A stretch of 64,000 nucleotides of DNA from Basidiobolus meristosporus CBS 931.73 (lineage: Eukaryota; Basidiobolomycota; Basidiobolomycetes; Basidiobolales; Basidiobolaceae). The notes beneath the pieces were generated by a model, which saw only the letters and a program-made list of their open reading frames with translations, did no database searches and was not told the DNA's origin. Positions 1 to 11,519 of this stretch are shown one piece after another (the stretch's first letter is position 1; the number at the start of each line of letters is the position of its first letter). The DNA lies in contig MCFE01000364.1 in the NCBI GenBank assembly GCA_002104905.1, forward strand, positions 1 to 64,000, read 5' to 3'. The position numbers and the translations under genes are program-made.

Positions 1-835
1 AGTCAATCACGATGGAGGTTTGAGCAGCAGACGAAAGGGTTCTCTTGGCACGCTCACATGCGGTTCTGAGACGACGAAGGGCACGAGCATTGCTAGACAA
101 GTCCTCCCTGCTCTTGCGCTTGAACTCTTGGACAAAGTGGCTGACAAGACGGTTATCAAAGTCCTCACCACCCAAGTGGGTATTGCCAGCAGTAGCCTTG
201 ACTTCGAAGATACCATCCTCAATGGTCAGCAGGGAGACATCGAAGGTACCTCCTCCCAGATCGAAAATGAGAACATTCTTCTCACCACTGGTCTTTTGGT
301 CAAGGCCGTAGGCAATGGCGGCGGCGGTAGGCTCGTTGATGATACGAAGAACGCTCATACCCGCTATAGCCCCAGCATCCTTGGTAGCTTGACGCTGAGA
401 GTCGTTGAAGTAGGCAGGAACAGTGATAACGGCATTCTTGACCTCACCGCCGAGGTAGGCCTCAGCGGTCTCTCTCATCTTCAACAAGATCATGGAGGAG
501 ATTTCCTCAGGAGTGAAGGTCTTGCTCTCGCCCTTGTACTCGACCTGGATCAAGGGCTTGGAGTCCTTCTCGACAACCTTGAAAGGCCAGTGCTTCATAT
601 CGGATTGGACCTCGGAGTCGCTGAAACGACGACCAATGAGACGCTTAGCATCGAACACGCTGTTGATGGGGTTCTTGGCGGCATCACCGATGAGACGCTC
701 AGAGTCTGTGAAAGCAACATAGGAGGGAGTGGTTCTGTTACCCTGGTCGTTGGCAATGATCTCAACACGATCGTTCTGCCAGACACCCACGCAGGAGTAT
801 GTGGTTCCCAAATCAATTCCGACAGCTTTAGACAT
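1..835 (-). CDS. Cytosolic Hsp70 chaperone (Ssa type), 3' part outside window
   Basis: ATP-dependent chaperone of the Hsp70 family, cytosolic Ssa class; it binds unfolded peptides with J-protein and nucleotide-exchange partners. The minus strand reads without interruption from an ATG at 835 to the left edge (278 codons). Visible landmarks are the phosphate-1 motif IDLGTTYS (residues 7-14), the [10 protein letters not shown] phosphate-2 motif near residue 190, [12 protein letters not shown] just before it, and [11 protein letters not shown] after it, so the nucleotide-binding domain is covered almost completely; the substrate domain lies outside. No ER signal peptide or mitochondrial presequence is seen. 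No intron is needed. Odd: after Asn55 the usual short QVAMN-like stretch is absent, so the frame goes DAAKN directly to PINSVFDAK. This is an in-frame 15-nt loss, and the gene is otherwise intact. A paralogue or recent pseudogene cannot be excluded because the 3' end is missing. Confidence 0.95.
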   Translation of the reverse strand, partial: MSKAVGIDLGTTYSCVGVWQNDRVEIIANDQGNRTTPSYVAFTDSERLIGDAAKNPINSVFDAKRLIGRRFSDSEVQSDMKHWPFKVVEKDSKPLIQVEYKGESKTFTPEEISSMILLKMRETAEAYLGGEVKNAVITVPAYFNDSQRQATKDAGAIAGMSVLRIINEPTAAAIAYGLDQKTSGEKNVLIFDLGGGTFDVSLLTIEDGIFEVKATAGNTHLGGEDFDNRLVSHFVQEFKRKSREDLSSNARALRRLRTACERAKRTLSSAAQTSIVID

Positions 836-917
836 GGTGATTTTTGGAATTAAGAGTAAATGAATTAGTGTGTAATATTAGGATATATTGAATGTCGAAC
901 CAGCTCGAAGCTAGTGA

Positions 918-932
918 GCATTTATATTAAGC
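918..932 (-). promoter_or_regulatory. TATA-like element upstream of hsp70
   Basis: On the minus strand the sequence TTAATATAAAT lies about 85-95 bp upstream of the hsp70 ATG, a normal distance for a fungal TATA box plus leader. TTC/GAA blocks further upstream are not spaced as a clear heat-shock element, so no HSE is called. Confidence 0.45.
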
Positions 933-999
933 TGAAAGTCCGCATTTTTCTCATAAATCCTAGCTTGTTCCTCGATCATTCCACCAATCAACACTAAGG

Positions 1000-2500
1000 G
1001 CTGGGTAATGAATCCGAATTAAGTCAATTTACGTCGTTCGCGATCTACATGTAGTTTGAGCGATAATGTGTATCGATTTTCAGCCAGGCGCGGTTAGAGT
1101 TGGCCACCAACGACTGATTTAAGCAACCGTGACTGAGAATCTCTGGTTTGAGCCAGCTGCTGGATAACCCGCGGTATGTGAGCAACAGTGTTACTGTATC
1201 AATGGCGGAGACTTCAGCCAGGCACAGAACTGCAAGGACTTCACCTAGAAAAAAGGAGGACATAAGCATGAGGCCTTTCCCGAGTGTCGGGTGTCGGCTG
1301 TTAGTGACGGAACATGAGGTTGGGACTGGTGGCAAATATCCAACTAGATGCATATTAGGAAGTGTACACCAATATCCAGACACACAAGAGGTATCAAGGG
1401 AAACAACCAATCAACATTCAGCATTGGAGTCTGTAAATAAGGAGCGTGAAAAATTGGAGATAGCCAACACATCTCTTAGAACGTTCGATATATTGAGAGT
1501 TCTATCAGAGGAAATAAGAGAAATGGGTGATAAACAGGCTTAGGAGCATATCCAAGAAGTGGGCTCAATACCTAAGGAGATATCCTTATCTGCCCTTCAA
1601 GCCGGCTTAATAACTCTTCAAGCTATCAATGTACGTAGCGTCCAAGACGTGAAACTCCTTAACTACGCGACAATACTGCTGCAGCATAAAGCAATAACAC
1701 CTTAGCAAGATTTAGCTGCGGTTCAATAGTCGCAGACTCGATTTCGTAACAGCTTCCAGGCCCTATCTGGAGCCATTTGGCCGAGTCAGGCATGACAATT
1801 AGTGTGCTCCTGAGCTGCTTGCCCAACCAACAACCGGGACAGAAAAGCAAGAATGGTGTTCCGGATAAGCTTAAGACCGCGAGAGGATCCATCATACAGC
1901 TACCAACTGTCGGGATATTCTGCCGTGTGTTTCGCACAGACTCTCCCTGGTAGGTACCACTCAGCAGGTGGAAACTTCAATGCAATCAATTTCTATTTGT
2001 CAAATAGCTTTTCTTGGATAGATCAAATGCTATATGCATTTTGAGCCAGCATTGACCCTCGGAAACAGCTCCCTCTTGATCCCGATTTGCATTTCTTATC
2101 CACTTGATGCGCTTCTTTGGAACATGCGAGTTTCGTGGATTGTTCTGAAGCTGAACCGGGGCTGTGCGCAGCCACATGCTCTATTTCTACCAGCTTGGCA
2201 ACTCCAATTCCCATAGGGAAGTTCTTATTGTGGTTAGCTTACGCAGGACACTTTGTACTAGAACAAACGCGTATCAAGGCAACGGGATATTCCGCGAAAA
2301 ATCAGTCAGATACGCATGTGGTGGATTTCAGCCATTTACAGTTTAGAGCATGTGGTGGATTTCGACCAAATCAAGTCAAGAGCATGCGGTAAAATGGTGA
2401 GGCTAATGGGCAAGAGAATGTGGTGAAATAGCGTTACTAAAGGGTGATTGAATATCCAACCAAATGGGTGACGAAATTCTCAAATGAACTATTTAACAGG
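1000..2500. other. Unassigned sequence, no convincing gene
   Basis: Base composition is mixed and CpG is present, unlike the repeat blocks further right. Open frames of about 120-130 codons exist on both strands between 1045 and 1543, but they overlap each other and match no family I recognise. I see no tRNA, terminal repeat or transposase signature. Confidence 0.4.
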
Positions 2501-2503
2501 CAG

Positions 2504-2941
2504 ATGCCTGCTAATGTTATGGTTATGACGCGACTCTTATTTATTGTGCTGGTATTAGCAAGTGTGACTATTGTCTCACGGGCTGATGCGATACCATCTA
2601 CCGATACCAAGGCCAGTCAAGATAGAAATCAAGGTAAAAATGGGGTTATCCGGTTGCACTCTATTACGGGCATAAACCAACCGATTTTTTATCCAGCTGT
2701 GAATCTGTTGAACTCCGATCCGGATTACAAGTCTGTTGAAATTTTCGAAGATGGCGATGTTGGCGGTGGTTGCCATATCAGCGACGATGGTGATGATGAT
2801 GGCGATCATGCCGGGAGAAGAGTAGGTAGCAGTGGCACCGCCAGCCACAGTGCCAATATGAGCAACAAGATATCCTGTCCATCGCTTTGCGCTGCTGTGC
2901 TGGCATTCATATGGGTTAAATACCATCAGAGTTTGGCATAG
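2504..2941 (+). CDS. Possible small secreted protein, unknown
   Basis: This open frame of about 145 residues is not recognised. From the ATG at 2504 (or 2525) there is a strongly hydrophobic segment, LLFIVLVLASVTIV, followed by a plausible signal-peptidase site after RADA. The middle has an acidic Asp/Gly-rich run around GDVGG and DDGDDDGD, and the C-terminus ends with a second hydrophobic stretch. There are only two cysteines near the C-terminus, so it is not a typical disulfide-rich effector. It lies about 0.8 kb from the edge of the AT-rich repeat block. An overlapping 122-codon frame on the other strand shows that open frames arise easily here, so it may be fortuitous. Confidence 0.25.
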   Translation: MPANVMVMTRLLFIVLVLASVTIVSRADAIPSTDTKASQDRNQGKNGVIRLHSITGINQPIFYPAVNLLNSDPDYKSVEIFEDGDVGGGCHISDDGDDDGDHAGRRVGSSGTASHSANMSNKISCPSLCAAVLAFIWVKYHQSLA

Positions 2942-2944
2942 CAC

Positions 2945-3765
2945 TCAGAAATAAATCTCGATTAACAAAGTTCATGTTGACCACATGCACTACCCCTATT
3001 CTATGGATCTAAACCGTATCCCTGGAGGTGCTTTTAGTACAAAGCTGTTGGTGTATCTAGTATCTAATCAGCAAATGCTGTTCATATTGTCTTAATGCTA
3101 ATGCAAGTCAAGGAAAGGCCGGCGATCGGATCGGCATTGCTAAGCCTTTGTAAGTAGCATGGACGCAATAGTTGTAGCTACAAGGATTTCATGTCGGCGA
3201 TACCTGTTCTATGCAAGATAACTGAGGCTGTTTACGTCTGCAATGTCAGTCATTAGAGTACTGTAGGTGATTACGGATATACGTCCACATCGGAGAGTAG
3301 TATTCATGTGGTGGCTATAACGCCGGTTCATAAATCGGCAGGGGAAGATTTTAATCAGGGCAGGGAATGTGACAACTTGGACTAGACCAGTCGCTCATGG
3401 CGGCCATCAAATCCTGAGCACCCTTTGTGTAGTAGGAGGATCTTTTACGCCCGCTAGTGCACCCAACAGTGTGGATCCAGCTGTTCTTCGCGGAACTAAA
3501 ACGAGGAAGGATCTTCAGTCTGACCTACTGCTGATGTTGCCAATTTATCGGGATATCTATGGGCACTTTGATTGGAATTTAGCGATTTAGATGGTTGCTG
3601 GGGTGCAATTAAACTGCAAATCTAGGAAGGATGAATTTTTGGTGATTACTGACACGTGGCGGAACTCGATTCCGGTGTCAGCGCGCAAATGATGTTGAAA
3701 CCAGAGTGTAGCAATAAGAGTTCCATGAAATATAAAAGAAAGAGCCACGGTACCCTATGTATGTA
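2945..3765. other. Unassigned sequence before the repeat block
   Basis: Composition is similar to 1-2.9 kb. A 73-codon frame at 3369-3590 has no recognisable features. From about 3770 the sequence turns AT-rich and CpG-poor, marking the start of the repeat block. Confidence 0.35.
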
Positions 3766-3967
3766 TGTAGAAGCTTTAAAATGAGGCATGCAAAAACTTG
3801 AGAGCTAGGGTAAATGACATATTGAATTCTTGTGGAGATTTAGTATCTGATTGTTATAAATATCAAGCTTACACCTTAACCACTCACATGACATAGATTC
3901 TACCTAAATTATTGCCAATTTATGGATTGTATACTTAAGATTTGGTTCACAAGATATTGGTTGATTC

Positions 3968-4314
3968 AGTTGCAAGTTTCATAGTTACACCTAAACATTC
4001 ATCAAGCTTAGTCACTTGGATCATTACCTACAGATCTTTGGGAATTCTGACCAAACTCCATGTTGGGATTTACTTCAACTATTCTCACCAAAACATCAGG
4101 TACCCAAAACATGAAATTGTGGTAAGCTGTCCAAACAGTTACAAACTTTGTATACATGTTCTTGGGACCTTCCAAAACATATTCCATGTGTATGTTTTGC
4201 CAAAACCATGGAAAGGTTAGATACTACCCTTACATATAATAAATCATTAAGTGGATAACACACAATCTTCTAGTTCTCCCAGTCACTTCCAATATCTCCA
4301 AGATTATTATAACA
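3968..4314 (+). repeat. LTR1, left copy
   Basis: About 347 bp, aligned by eye over its full length to the solo LTR at 21344-21692 and to the inverted copy at 7467-7815. It shares the central block around CACCAAAAC..CAGG.ACCC, a polyadenylation-like AATAAATCA and the end CTCCAAGA...AACA. It is followed by GGTTTGGTGCC, a possible primer-binding site. The 5' boundary is eroded. Confidence 0.7.
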
Positions 4315-6239
4315 GGTTTGGTGCCCTAAGCTGTTACTCTCAGCATCATACACCACTCAAATTGTTGGAATTTTCCCTATGTTGAAAAGTTAAATAGGCC
4401 TTACTACCAAGTCAAGAAGGTGAAGTTGAAGATACTGCTACAAGAAAGAGGACTTTGGGACTTTGTCAGGGGAGCAATATACTCTCTTTAAATCAAAGAA
4501 AAGAGGCTTTAGAGTACCAGAAGATAGAAAAAAGTCCATTTGACTGAAATGTTTCAATTATACAGACTAAATGCTAGTTCAATGCTCAAGAGCAAAAATG
4601 GTGAGAATGCCTGGAAAGCATAGGAAGAGGCCTGCTAGCCATGCTCAGCTGCTAAAAAGTTGCTTTTTAAACAAATAAAGAATACTACAAGAGTGCTCCT
4701 AGAAGGAGTGATGAAATATCTAATCAAAGGAATGTCCATATTGGTTGATGAGATGTAATTGGTAAGCATGCAAATAACTGACACAGATGTGATAGTTACC
4801 TGCCTCAATAGCCTTACAGTGAGGCTTAGGGTCTTCCATTGGTTCTGGCATCAAGAACTGAAGGCCTGGCCTCAAACTACATATATGGAAGGCTCCTGGA
4901 GAAAGAGTTAAGATATTGACGCACCAGTAAGACACAAGACAAAGATCCTCTGAGAAGCCATGCTAACAGCTAAAGAAGGTGCTGAAGACCCCTTGAAGGC
5001 CACAACAACATCTCTTGCAACTATTACAAAAGTAAAGGACACACAACAGACCATTACTTCAAAAGAGACATTTGGTTAAGGAAGTGTGAATAGAGAAATG
5101 CTGTAACCACTAAAGATAGACCATATATATCTGCACTCAGTATCAGGATTCTTGAGTATAGCATATCCACTTTAAAGCATCTCACCTCTTTTGCCACCCT
5201 AAAGTACCTTTTATACAATATCAAGAACCATTTTAGAAATCTGAATCTTAGAACATGCTAATTTTGGCTGGTATTCTGCAGGTGCTTTTCCTTCAGGTTT
5301 CAGCTGCAACTTTGGGTAGAAGTAGCAAGCAGCTGATTGCCATATTTGGTGTGCATACTAGTTGGCCCAGTTGCATCCTGGAGATAATATGCTTACTTGT
5401 CCACCCAAGTGCCAAAATCCAAGATATTGCAAGTTGTCAGTTCTGGGAAACTGAGAATTTAACCAACATTGTGATGGTATTCTGCTGGCCTTTACTGGGC
5501 TTTTCTCTCTGGGGAAATTATAAATACAAAGGATATCATGGGAGTTAATAGAACTCATGAGGCAGTTGGACGGCTGGCTATCCAAGTAAAGCTCTGAGGT
5601 AGTGGAAGAAGCCACCCTGACCTTGAGAGAAGTACTACATTATGCTTTGGCACCGGAGATTTGGACCCATCATTATCATTTTCAGAGCAAAATGATCTAA
5701 GATCAGCTGACTTCCATAGTTGAAATTGATCCCACTGCTAAGTTGGAACACTGTGAAGCCTCCATATATGGTATGAAAGCAAAGCAGCTGCTTTAGAGTT
5801 CTAGGCTAATAAAACTACAAAAAAGTAGAATCAACTCACTCAGATCTCTGTTGACATATGCACAATTTGTCCTTAGGTGGAGAGAGGTACTTTATACCAT
5901 TATTTATGATTAAACAAGATGCCTATGGGTCTATCTCATGGAGAAAAAGATAGAAGCTCTGTGTAAGCCTACAGAGCCTAAAGCCATTGCTGACAGACAG
6001 ATTGATGCCAATATCTTGAGAGAATACACTAAATATATAGAGAATATACCCTAAAACCCTAGAGTATATCTGCAGAACTCATGGGATAGGACAGGGGACT
6101 GCTTCAATATACTGCCCATGACAATATAGAGTCCCAGGATGCGTAAACAGATTAACAATGGATATGGAATGATCTATGATCCATGATCAAGAATCACGCT
6201 ATGAGTTTGGGGTGGAAATGGTCACCATAGCTGAATATT

Positions 6240-7100
6240 TTGAAAATAGGAGTGATAGCAGAACATTTTGTAAGTCCACTCAGTATGAGTCATAGTATAT
6301 ACATATCAAATGCCAAGACTCTTGGAGCATTAGGATGCACAACTTTGGTGAGGAAACTGCCTGGTAATCATTCAAGCTTTGAAACAAAAAGAGTAAAAAG
6401 AATATTTTTGGGATACTACAGTGCAATCAAGGCACACAGACTCTACAATGCCAAAACAAAGAAGTTGACAAAGTGTAAGGATATGTTGGGTGATGTAAAC
6501 TCAACTCTTCCACAAAAAAGGGCATCAGATGATGACAACAATCCAACCACAAGTCAACTAATAGGCAGCATCAAATTAAAGCAAAATAATGGGACATTTC
6601 CCCTCCCCATGGGGCCCTGCAGCTGTGGTGCAGCCCAAACCAATGCCCTGAGATATATTGAAAGTGATTGCTCCTGTATTATTTCACAGAAGTTTCATCT
6701 GGATAAAAGTAGCCCAAATTACCCTGTTAATAAGAGTGTGATATGGTCTTGAATTTAGTCACAGCAACAAGCAACCAAATATCATTTGGATGCAGATAGG
6801 ACATGATGATAAAATTCAGGTCTTATGGTGCAATTGATGGATACAAAGCAAGGCTTGTAGCCAAAGGATACTATAAAACAGAAGGATTGGATTACCCCAA
6901 AGCCATTACTTTAGTAGTAACATCTATTTGCATCAGATTACTATTGCTATTGCAGCCAAATGATCATTTTTATTTGTCAAGCAGGTGTAAAGCAGGATTT
7001 TTGAATGGGGAACATGATGAGAATATGAATATAGAAAAGCCCAATGTGCTTGCTATCCAAGTGAACCTCCTTATGATTTTCAAGCTCAAAAAGTCTCTGT
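6240..7100 (+). pseudogene. copia integrase C-terminus / reverse transcriptase remnant
   Basis: Two open pieces (6240-6752 and 6803-7102) carry copia polyprotein hallmarks: KRIFLGY with a following RLYNAKTKK-type segment from the post-integrase region, then YKARLVAKGYYKTEGLDYPKA, the conserved start of the copia reverse transcriptase, and a degraded FLNGEHDENM block (normally FLNG.L.E.IYM). The YVDD catalytic block is not found. It is non-functional, with stops between the blocks. Confidence 0.8.
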
Positions 7101-7466
7101 AAGGTCCCAAACAACCAAATGCAGCCTGGAATTACAAGGTGGATTTTATTTGGAGTCCATAAGTTCTCAGTGAAGTGCTGCTGACTATGACATCCATGAT
7201 TAGTCAGATAATACATATTAAGCGCTATTAGCACAATACATTGATACTCCTGTTATAGCAAACAGTAACAAGAGAGCACTGGAAGAAACTTGCTCTTGAG
7301 ACCCTCCTGAATATATTTTATGTGCTTTTTATGCCAACTCCATGTAAAAGTATAAATGCAAACTTTACACCCAAAATATTATCAGGCCACTAAAAGTAAT
7401 TTGTCCAGAGTTGGTACCCAATATGATTCTTAACTGATTGCAAAGCAGTCAAGGCAAAGAAAATCT

Positions 7467-7815
7467 TGTTGTAGGAGTCTTGGAGATACTGGAAGTGATT
7501 GGGGGAACAAGTAGATTATGTGGCTTTCACTTGATGATTTATTGAATGTAAAAGTAGTATTTGTACTTTTACATGGCCCTGACATAACAAACATGTAGAA
7601 TATGTCTAGGAAGGTCTTAAGCACATATGTGCAAAGTGTGGGGCTGTTTGGACAACTCTGAGAATTCTAATGTTCTGGGTACCTGAAGTTTTGGTGAAAA
7701 TATTCAAAGTAAATCCCAACATGGAATTTGGTTGGTATTCTCTGAGATTTATAAGTAATGATCCTAGTGACCAGGATGGGTGAGTATTTAGGTGGAACTA
7801 CAAATGTTTTCAACA
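7467..7815 (-). repeat. Solo LTR1, inverted
   Basis: 349 bp bounded by TGTTG...CAACA, the reverse complement of the LTR1 sequence. The flanks AATCT (7462-7466) and AATTT (7816-7820) look like a 5-bp target duplication with one transition, so this is an independent solo LTR rather than the partner of 3968-4314. Confidence 0.75.
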
Positions 7816-8039
7816 AATTTGTGATCAGCTAATGAGAAAACAAGCCCAAGGCATTGACTTTTTCACATGTTGCATTAAATTGTACCATACAACATATTTT
7901 GCTGGGCATGCTGTTCAAATATCAACCACTCTGTGGTAAGAGATGGTCATGAAAAAAAGGCTGCAAGGACACCTGAACATTTGTTGACACCATCATTCAG
8001 GAATAACAGATGCGTTGTTTCCAAAAAGGCATTCTGCAT

Positions 8040-9010
8040 TTGAATTATGCCTTTACCACCCGATCAGGGCTTAGTAGGCAAATCTGACCCTCCAGATACT
8101 ACACGCTTCTACCTACTAGCGATTCCAACACAGCATGGAGTCCCTGAATGCTAATCAATGATACCAAGCTGGATTCTCGAATTGGCAGGGTTGAAATTAG
8201 GGGAAGATCAAGATGACGATATTGGTGGAGGTTGGTTGCAAAGCGATTAACCAATTAGTAGGCTCGGATCGATCGATGATTCGGGGAGCGCGAACTTCAA
8301 CCCCATTGGAATGGACCAGGCAAGTTGATAGTTATAGGTTTGCTGGGTGGATTCAGCATTTCAACATCGTGTAACGGCAGAGCTGGAAAATCACCATTTT
8401 GGTGGTGTTCCGCTGAATGCCCGTGATTCGGGTGGACAGCAATGTAGTCTGCCATCCACTTGTTGGCAACACATCCCAAACGTGCTCCCCTCCCGGGGAA
8501 AATGGGCTTTCGCTGCTGATGAAATCATTTCCATATTGGGCTGCGTGTAAGCAGGCAACTAGGCCGATCACTCGACATATGCTCTCCGAAAGCATTCACT
8601 AACTCAGCGAGGTGTGGAGATTCTCCCCGAGCTGATTAGTTGGCAGCGCAAACACAGTAGATGCCGCGACCCCACCGCTACCAGGTGCATTGGGCTCAAA
8701 GCGGCTGGCTCCTGCCGGTTATCTCGGGCGAAGCAGAAGGATATTCGAAAGCGAAAGCTGATCAAGCAAGCGGGCACTTCTCTGACTGGCACGTCTAGCA
8801 AAGTACAGTGACCTTACATTAGTAGCCTCTACCCTTTGGCCACCCGTGAAGCCCCAAGTGGATTAGACTGCATGCTCGTGCCCTGAGTAGCTTGTGAGAG
8901 TAGAGTTGGATTCACATGCTCCGCATCATCGAGAGTTGGGGAGGCTCGGATGGAGAGCGTGCCAAAGATTGGTAACTCATTGGCCCAAGATTCTTTGTGT
9001 GATCCACCGG
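8040..9010. other. Intergenic sequence, start of gene island
   Basis: At about 8040 the sequence changes from AT-rich, CpG-poor repeat to balanced composition with many CpG. Overlapping short frames on both strands are mutual shadows. No gene is recognised; this is probably the upstream region of the phosphatase gene. Confidence 0.5.
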
Positions 9011-9016
9011 GCGGCA

Positions 9017-9023
9017 TATAAAG
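9017..9023 (+). promoter_or_regulatory. TATA box of the phosphatase gene
   Basis: TATAAAG lies 48-54 bp upstream of the ATG at 9071 on the same strand. Confidence 0.55.
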
Positions 9024-9070
9024 ATCCGCTTCGGACGGAGTGTACTAAACAACTAACAACGATTGCAGCA

Positions 9071-11445
9071 ATGAAATCCTTCAGCGCCTTACTAACACTT
9101 CTCAGTGTCGCTGGCCAGATTCTCGGTAATGCCATTTGCCACTGCAAGATGACCTGAAGCCGTACTAACCCTTGCCTTCAGGTCAGCCGATTGACAGTGG
9201 TGCGGATGCTTTCATCACCGATCTCGCCCTCAAGGCGTGTGGCAATACAGCTTGTGAGCTTCCGGCACCCTGGCATAGGATCCCCATGGATCTGAATAAA
9301 GGGGCCGGTGGGAAGTACGTCTACCTTCACTACCGCAAGGAAGCGGGCGCCAAGCCCATCACCGACATTGTCATGCTGAAGGGCGGGGATGCTGTCCCAC
9401 CTGGTTACCAGAAAATCGACGTGAACCTCAACGAGGGGACATTGAAATCGAAGAGGTATCTGGCCTACACCAACACCCTGACCACAAGCGCCCCCATCCA
9501 GAACCTCTTAGTCAAGCTCGGCTCCTCCCCTCACGCCTTGGATGGCTACCGCAGCTTCGACTTCGACATGAACGAGGGCATAGGTACGCTGGACTCGCTT
9601 CGCTCCCGCGAGAGGCAACACTAACCACTTGGAGGATTTCCAGGACAAAAGGCAACGCTCTTCTACCAGCCGAAGCTCGATGAAGGTTAGTGGGAGTAAT
9701 TGATTCTTCTAGGCGATCACGCTGCTGACCAGTAGAGATCCAGTCCCCATCTCCGATATCACCGTGGAGTTGTGTGATTCTGCGAGCTGCTCGAAGCCCG
9801 GATGGATCAAGTCGGACCACGATCTGAACATCAACGCGGGCGGGAAATACGTCTACCTCTTTTACAAGCAGGAGAAGAGCCCCGCCTACATCACCGAGAT
9901 CAAGGCGTCCGCACAGACCTCTATCGAGGGGTATGAGCGACTCACGGCAGACGTCAATGCGGGCACCAAAGGTAAGCCGCTCTATCTGTTCTACAAGAAA
10001 GGGGCGGAGCAACCCATCTACTCGGTCACCTTTGAGAGCGGCCAAGATCTGGTCGATCCGCACGGGTACGTCAAGGTGGAGCAGGATTTGAACGCAGGGA
10101 CCGGTGCGGACGAGGTCTATCTCTACTATCGCAACAAGCCGCTTCGTAAGTGATTGCGCCGTTCCCTGGCGACCGCGTTTTCTGACCAGATTCCATTCGC
10201 AGAGCTGCCCCAGACCCCGCAGTTGAAATTCCACGAAGACGGGTCGTTCAAGATCCTGCAGCTAGCCGATCTCCACATGACTAGTCACCGTAGCGGGTGC
10301 TACGATGTTCCCACCACTGGAGAGGTATGGAAGGCCAATTGCTCCAGGCCGTGGACCCATCTAATTTTGCTTGATAGTGGAAAAGCTGCACCAACCTGAA
10401 AACGTTGGAGTTTGCGGAGCGGATGATCAAGGCGGAGTCCCCGGATGTTATCGTGTTCACCGGGGACAACGTGATGGGCTCTCGGGATCCCAGAGCGAGT
10501 GTTCTGAAGTACGCCAATCTCGCTGCAAAGCACGGCATCCCATGGGTAAGCTGAACGAGCATCCATCCTTCTCCCCGACAACACCTACCTACAACTTTCG
10601 CTTTGTGTCTAGGCGTTCGTACACGGCAACCACGACGACGAAGGGGATCTGTCTCGTCTGGAACTTACCCAGGCTGCCCTATCGGTTCCATACAACCTGG
10701 GGAGCAACGGCCCCTACAGCCTGTTCGGCTCCGGGAATTATTTCGCCCAGGTTCTTGGCAAAAGGTATGGGTCACCCGCCCCAAATCAGACCCCCTCTTG
10801 CTCCTGAATGTACTAACCTTGATGTCGGGATTCACTTGGACCTAGCTCCCAGCCAGCATTTACCTTGTACTTCGTGGATTCCGGAGCCTACAACATCGAC
10901 GGCGCTGGTTATGACTACATCAAAGACAACCAGGTGAATTGGTTCAAGGACACCGCAAAGCAGCTGGCGAACCCGGACGGGTCCAAACCCAACGCGATCG
11001 CCTTCTGGCATATCCCAACCACGGAGTACTCCGATGTGACCAAGGTCCCGGAAAAGCGGGTAGGCGACAAGCAGGAGAACGTCTCCAGCTCCAAGGTCAG
11101 ATCCCCTTGGGTTGACGCGCTACGCGAATGTAAGTGAATATACCCGGCACCCACCGTGGCCTAGGCAATGTTTCCTTACTTAATTTCCTTACTTTCTCGC
11201 CAGCGGGGGATGTCCGGATGACCATTGTGGGCCATGACCACGTCAACGACTACTGCTTCCCCTACGAAACCCTTCAGCTGTGCTACGGCGGCGGGGCTGG
11301 GTACGGGACGTACGGCGCCACCAGCAAGGGATGGGACCGTCGCTCCCGGGTAATTCAGCTCTCCAACTTCGGACAACAGATTAAAACATGGAAGCGCAAG
11401 GACGACGCGGCCCTCACTGCCTTCAACGAGCAGGTGATTGTTTAG
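9071..11445 (+). CDS. Secreted Dcr2-like metallophosphatase with N-terminal beta-prism repeats
   Basis: Calcineurin-like phosphoesterase; substrate unknown, predicted secreted. Nine exons: 9071-9125, 9182-9583, 9644-9685, 9744-10145 (acceptor at 9738 also possible), 10203-10324, 10378-10545, 10613-10764, 10846-11129, 11204-11445; total 1869 nt, 622 residues, stop TAG. Residues 1-19 are a signal peptide (MKSFSALLTLLSVAGQ). Residues about 30-300 hold six repeats of the pattern GY..x..DLN.G.GG..YL.Y...I..I (e.g. DLNKGAGGKYVYL at 55), as in MABP-type beta-prism domains; exons 2 and 4 are both 402 nt and carry related halves, suggesting an internal duplication. The catalytic domain follows with all metal motifs: D323-L-H325, GD371N, GN403H404D, H503 in FWHIP, and GH553DH555 followed by VND, typical of Dcr2-like enzymes. 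No damage is visible. Introns 53-81 nt. Confidence 0.9.
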
Positions 11446-11509
11446 TTTCTCTTGTGGGAGGCCAAGTCTCATATAGCATTTGCATCGATCTCTGTAGACG
11501 TGTACGGAT

Positions 11510-11515
11510 AATAAA
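11510..11515 (+). terminator. Polyadenylation signal of the phosphatase gene
   Basis: AATAAA 65 bp after the phosphatase stop codon. Confidence 0.5.
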
Positions 11516-11519
11516 ATTC

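Larger units (their letters stand above)
3968..7466 (+). mobile_element. Ty1/copia relic with one LTR1 copy
   Basis: An LTR1 sequence at the left is followed by heavily degraded internal sequence ending in recognisable copia integrase/reverse transcriptase remnants at 6240-7100 on the same strand. CpG is nearly absent and stops are frequent. There is no matching direct 3' LTR; the LTR1 copy on the right (7467-7815) is inverted and has its own target duplication, so this element is truncated. The right limit is set only by that solo LTR. Confidence 0.6.

Noticed and set aside
20-853. Long plus-strand open frame (277 codons) over the hsp70 region
   Set aside because: It is antisense to hsp70, whose frame and motifs are unmistakable on the minus strand.
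2504-2941. Oomycete-style RxLR effector
   Set aside because: The signal peptide layout is superficially similar but there is no RxLR-EER motif, and the other genes are fungal.
3968-7815. Inverted LTR1 pair read as one composite element with long terminal inverted repeats
   Set aside because: The right copy has its own likely 5-bp duplication (AATCT/AATTT) and LTR ends, so it is an independent solo LTR.
9512-10234. 240-codon minus-strand frame
   Set aside because: Antisense shadow of phosphatase exons 2-5; it crosses clear introns and shows no domain.
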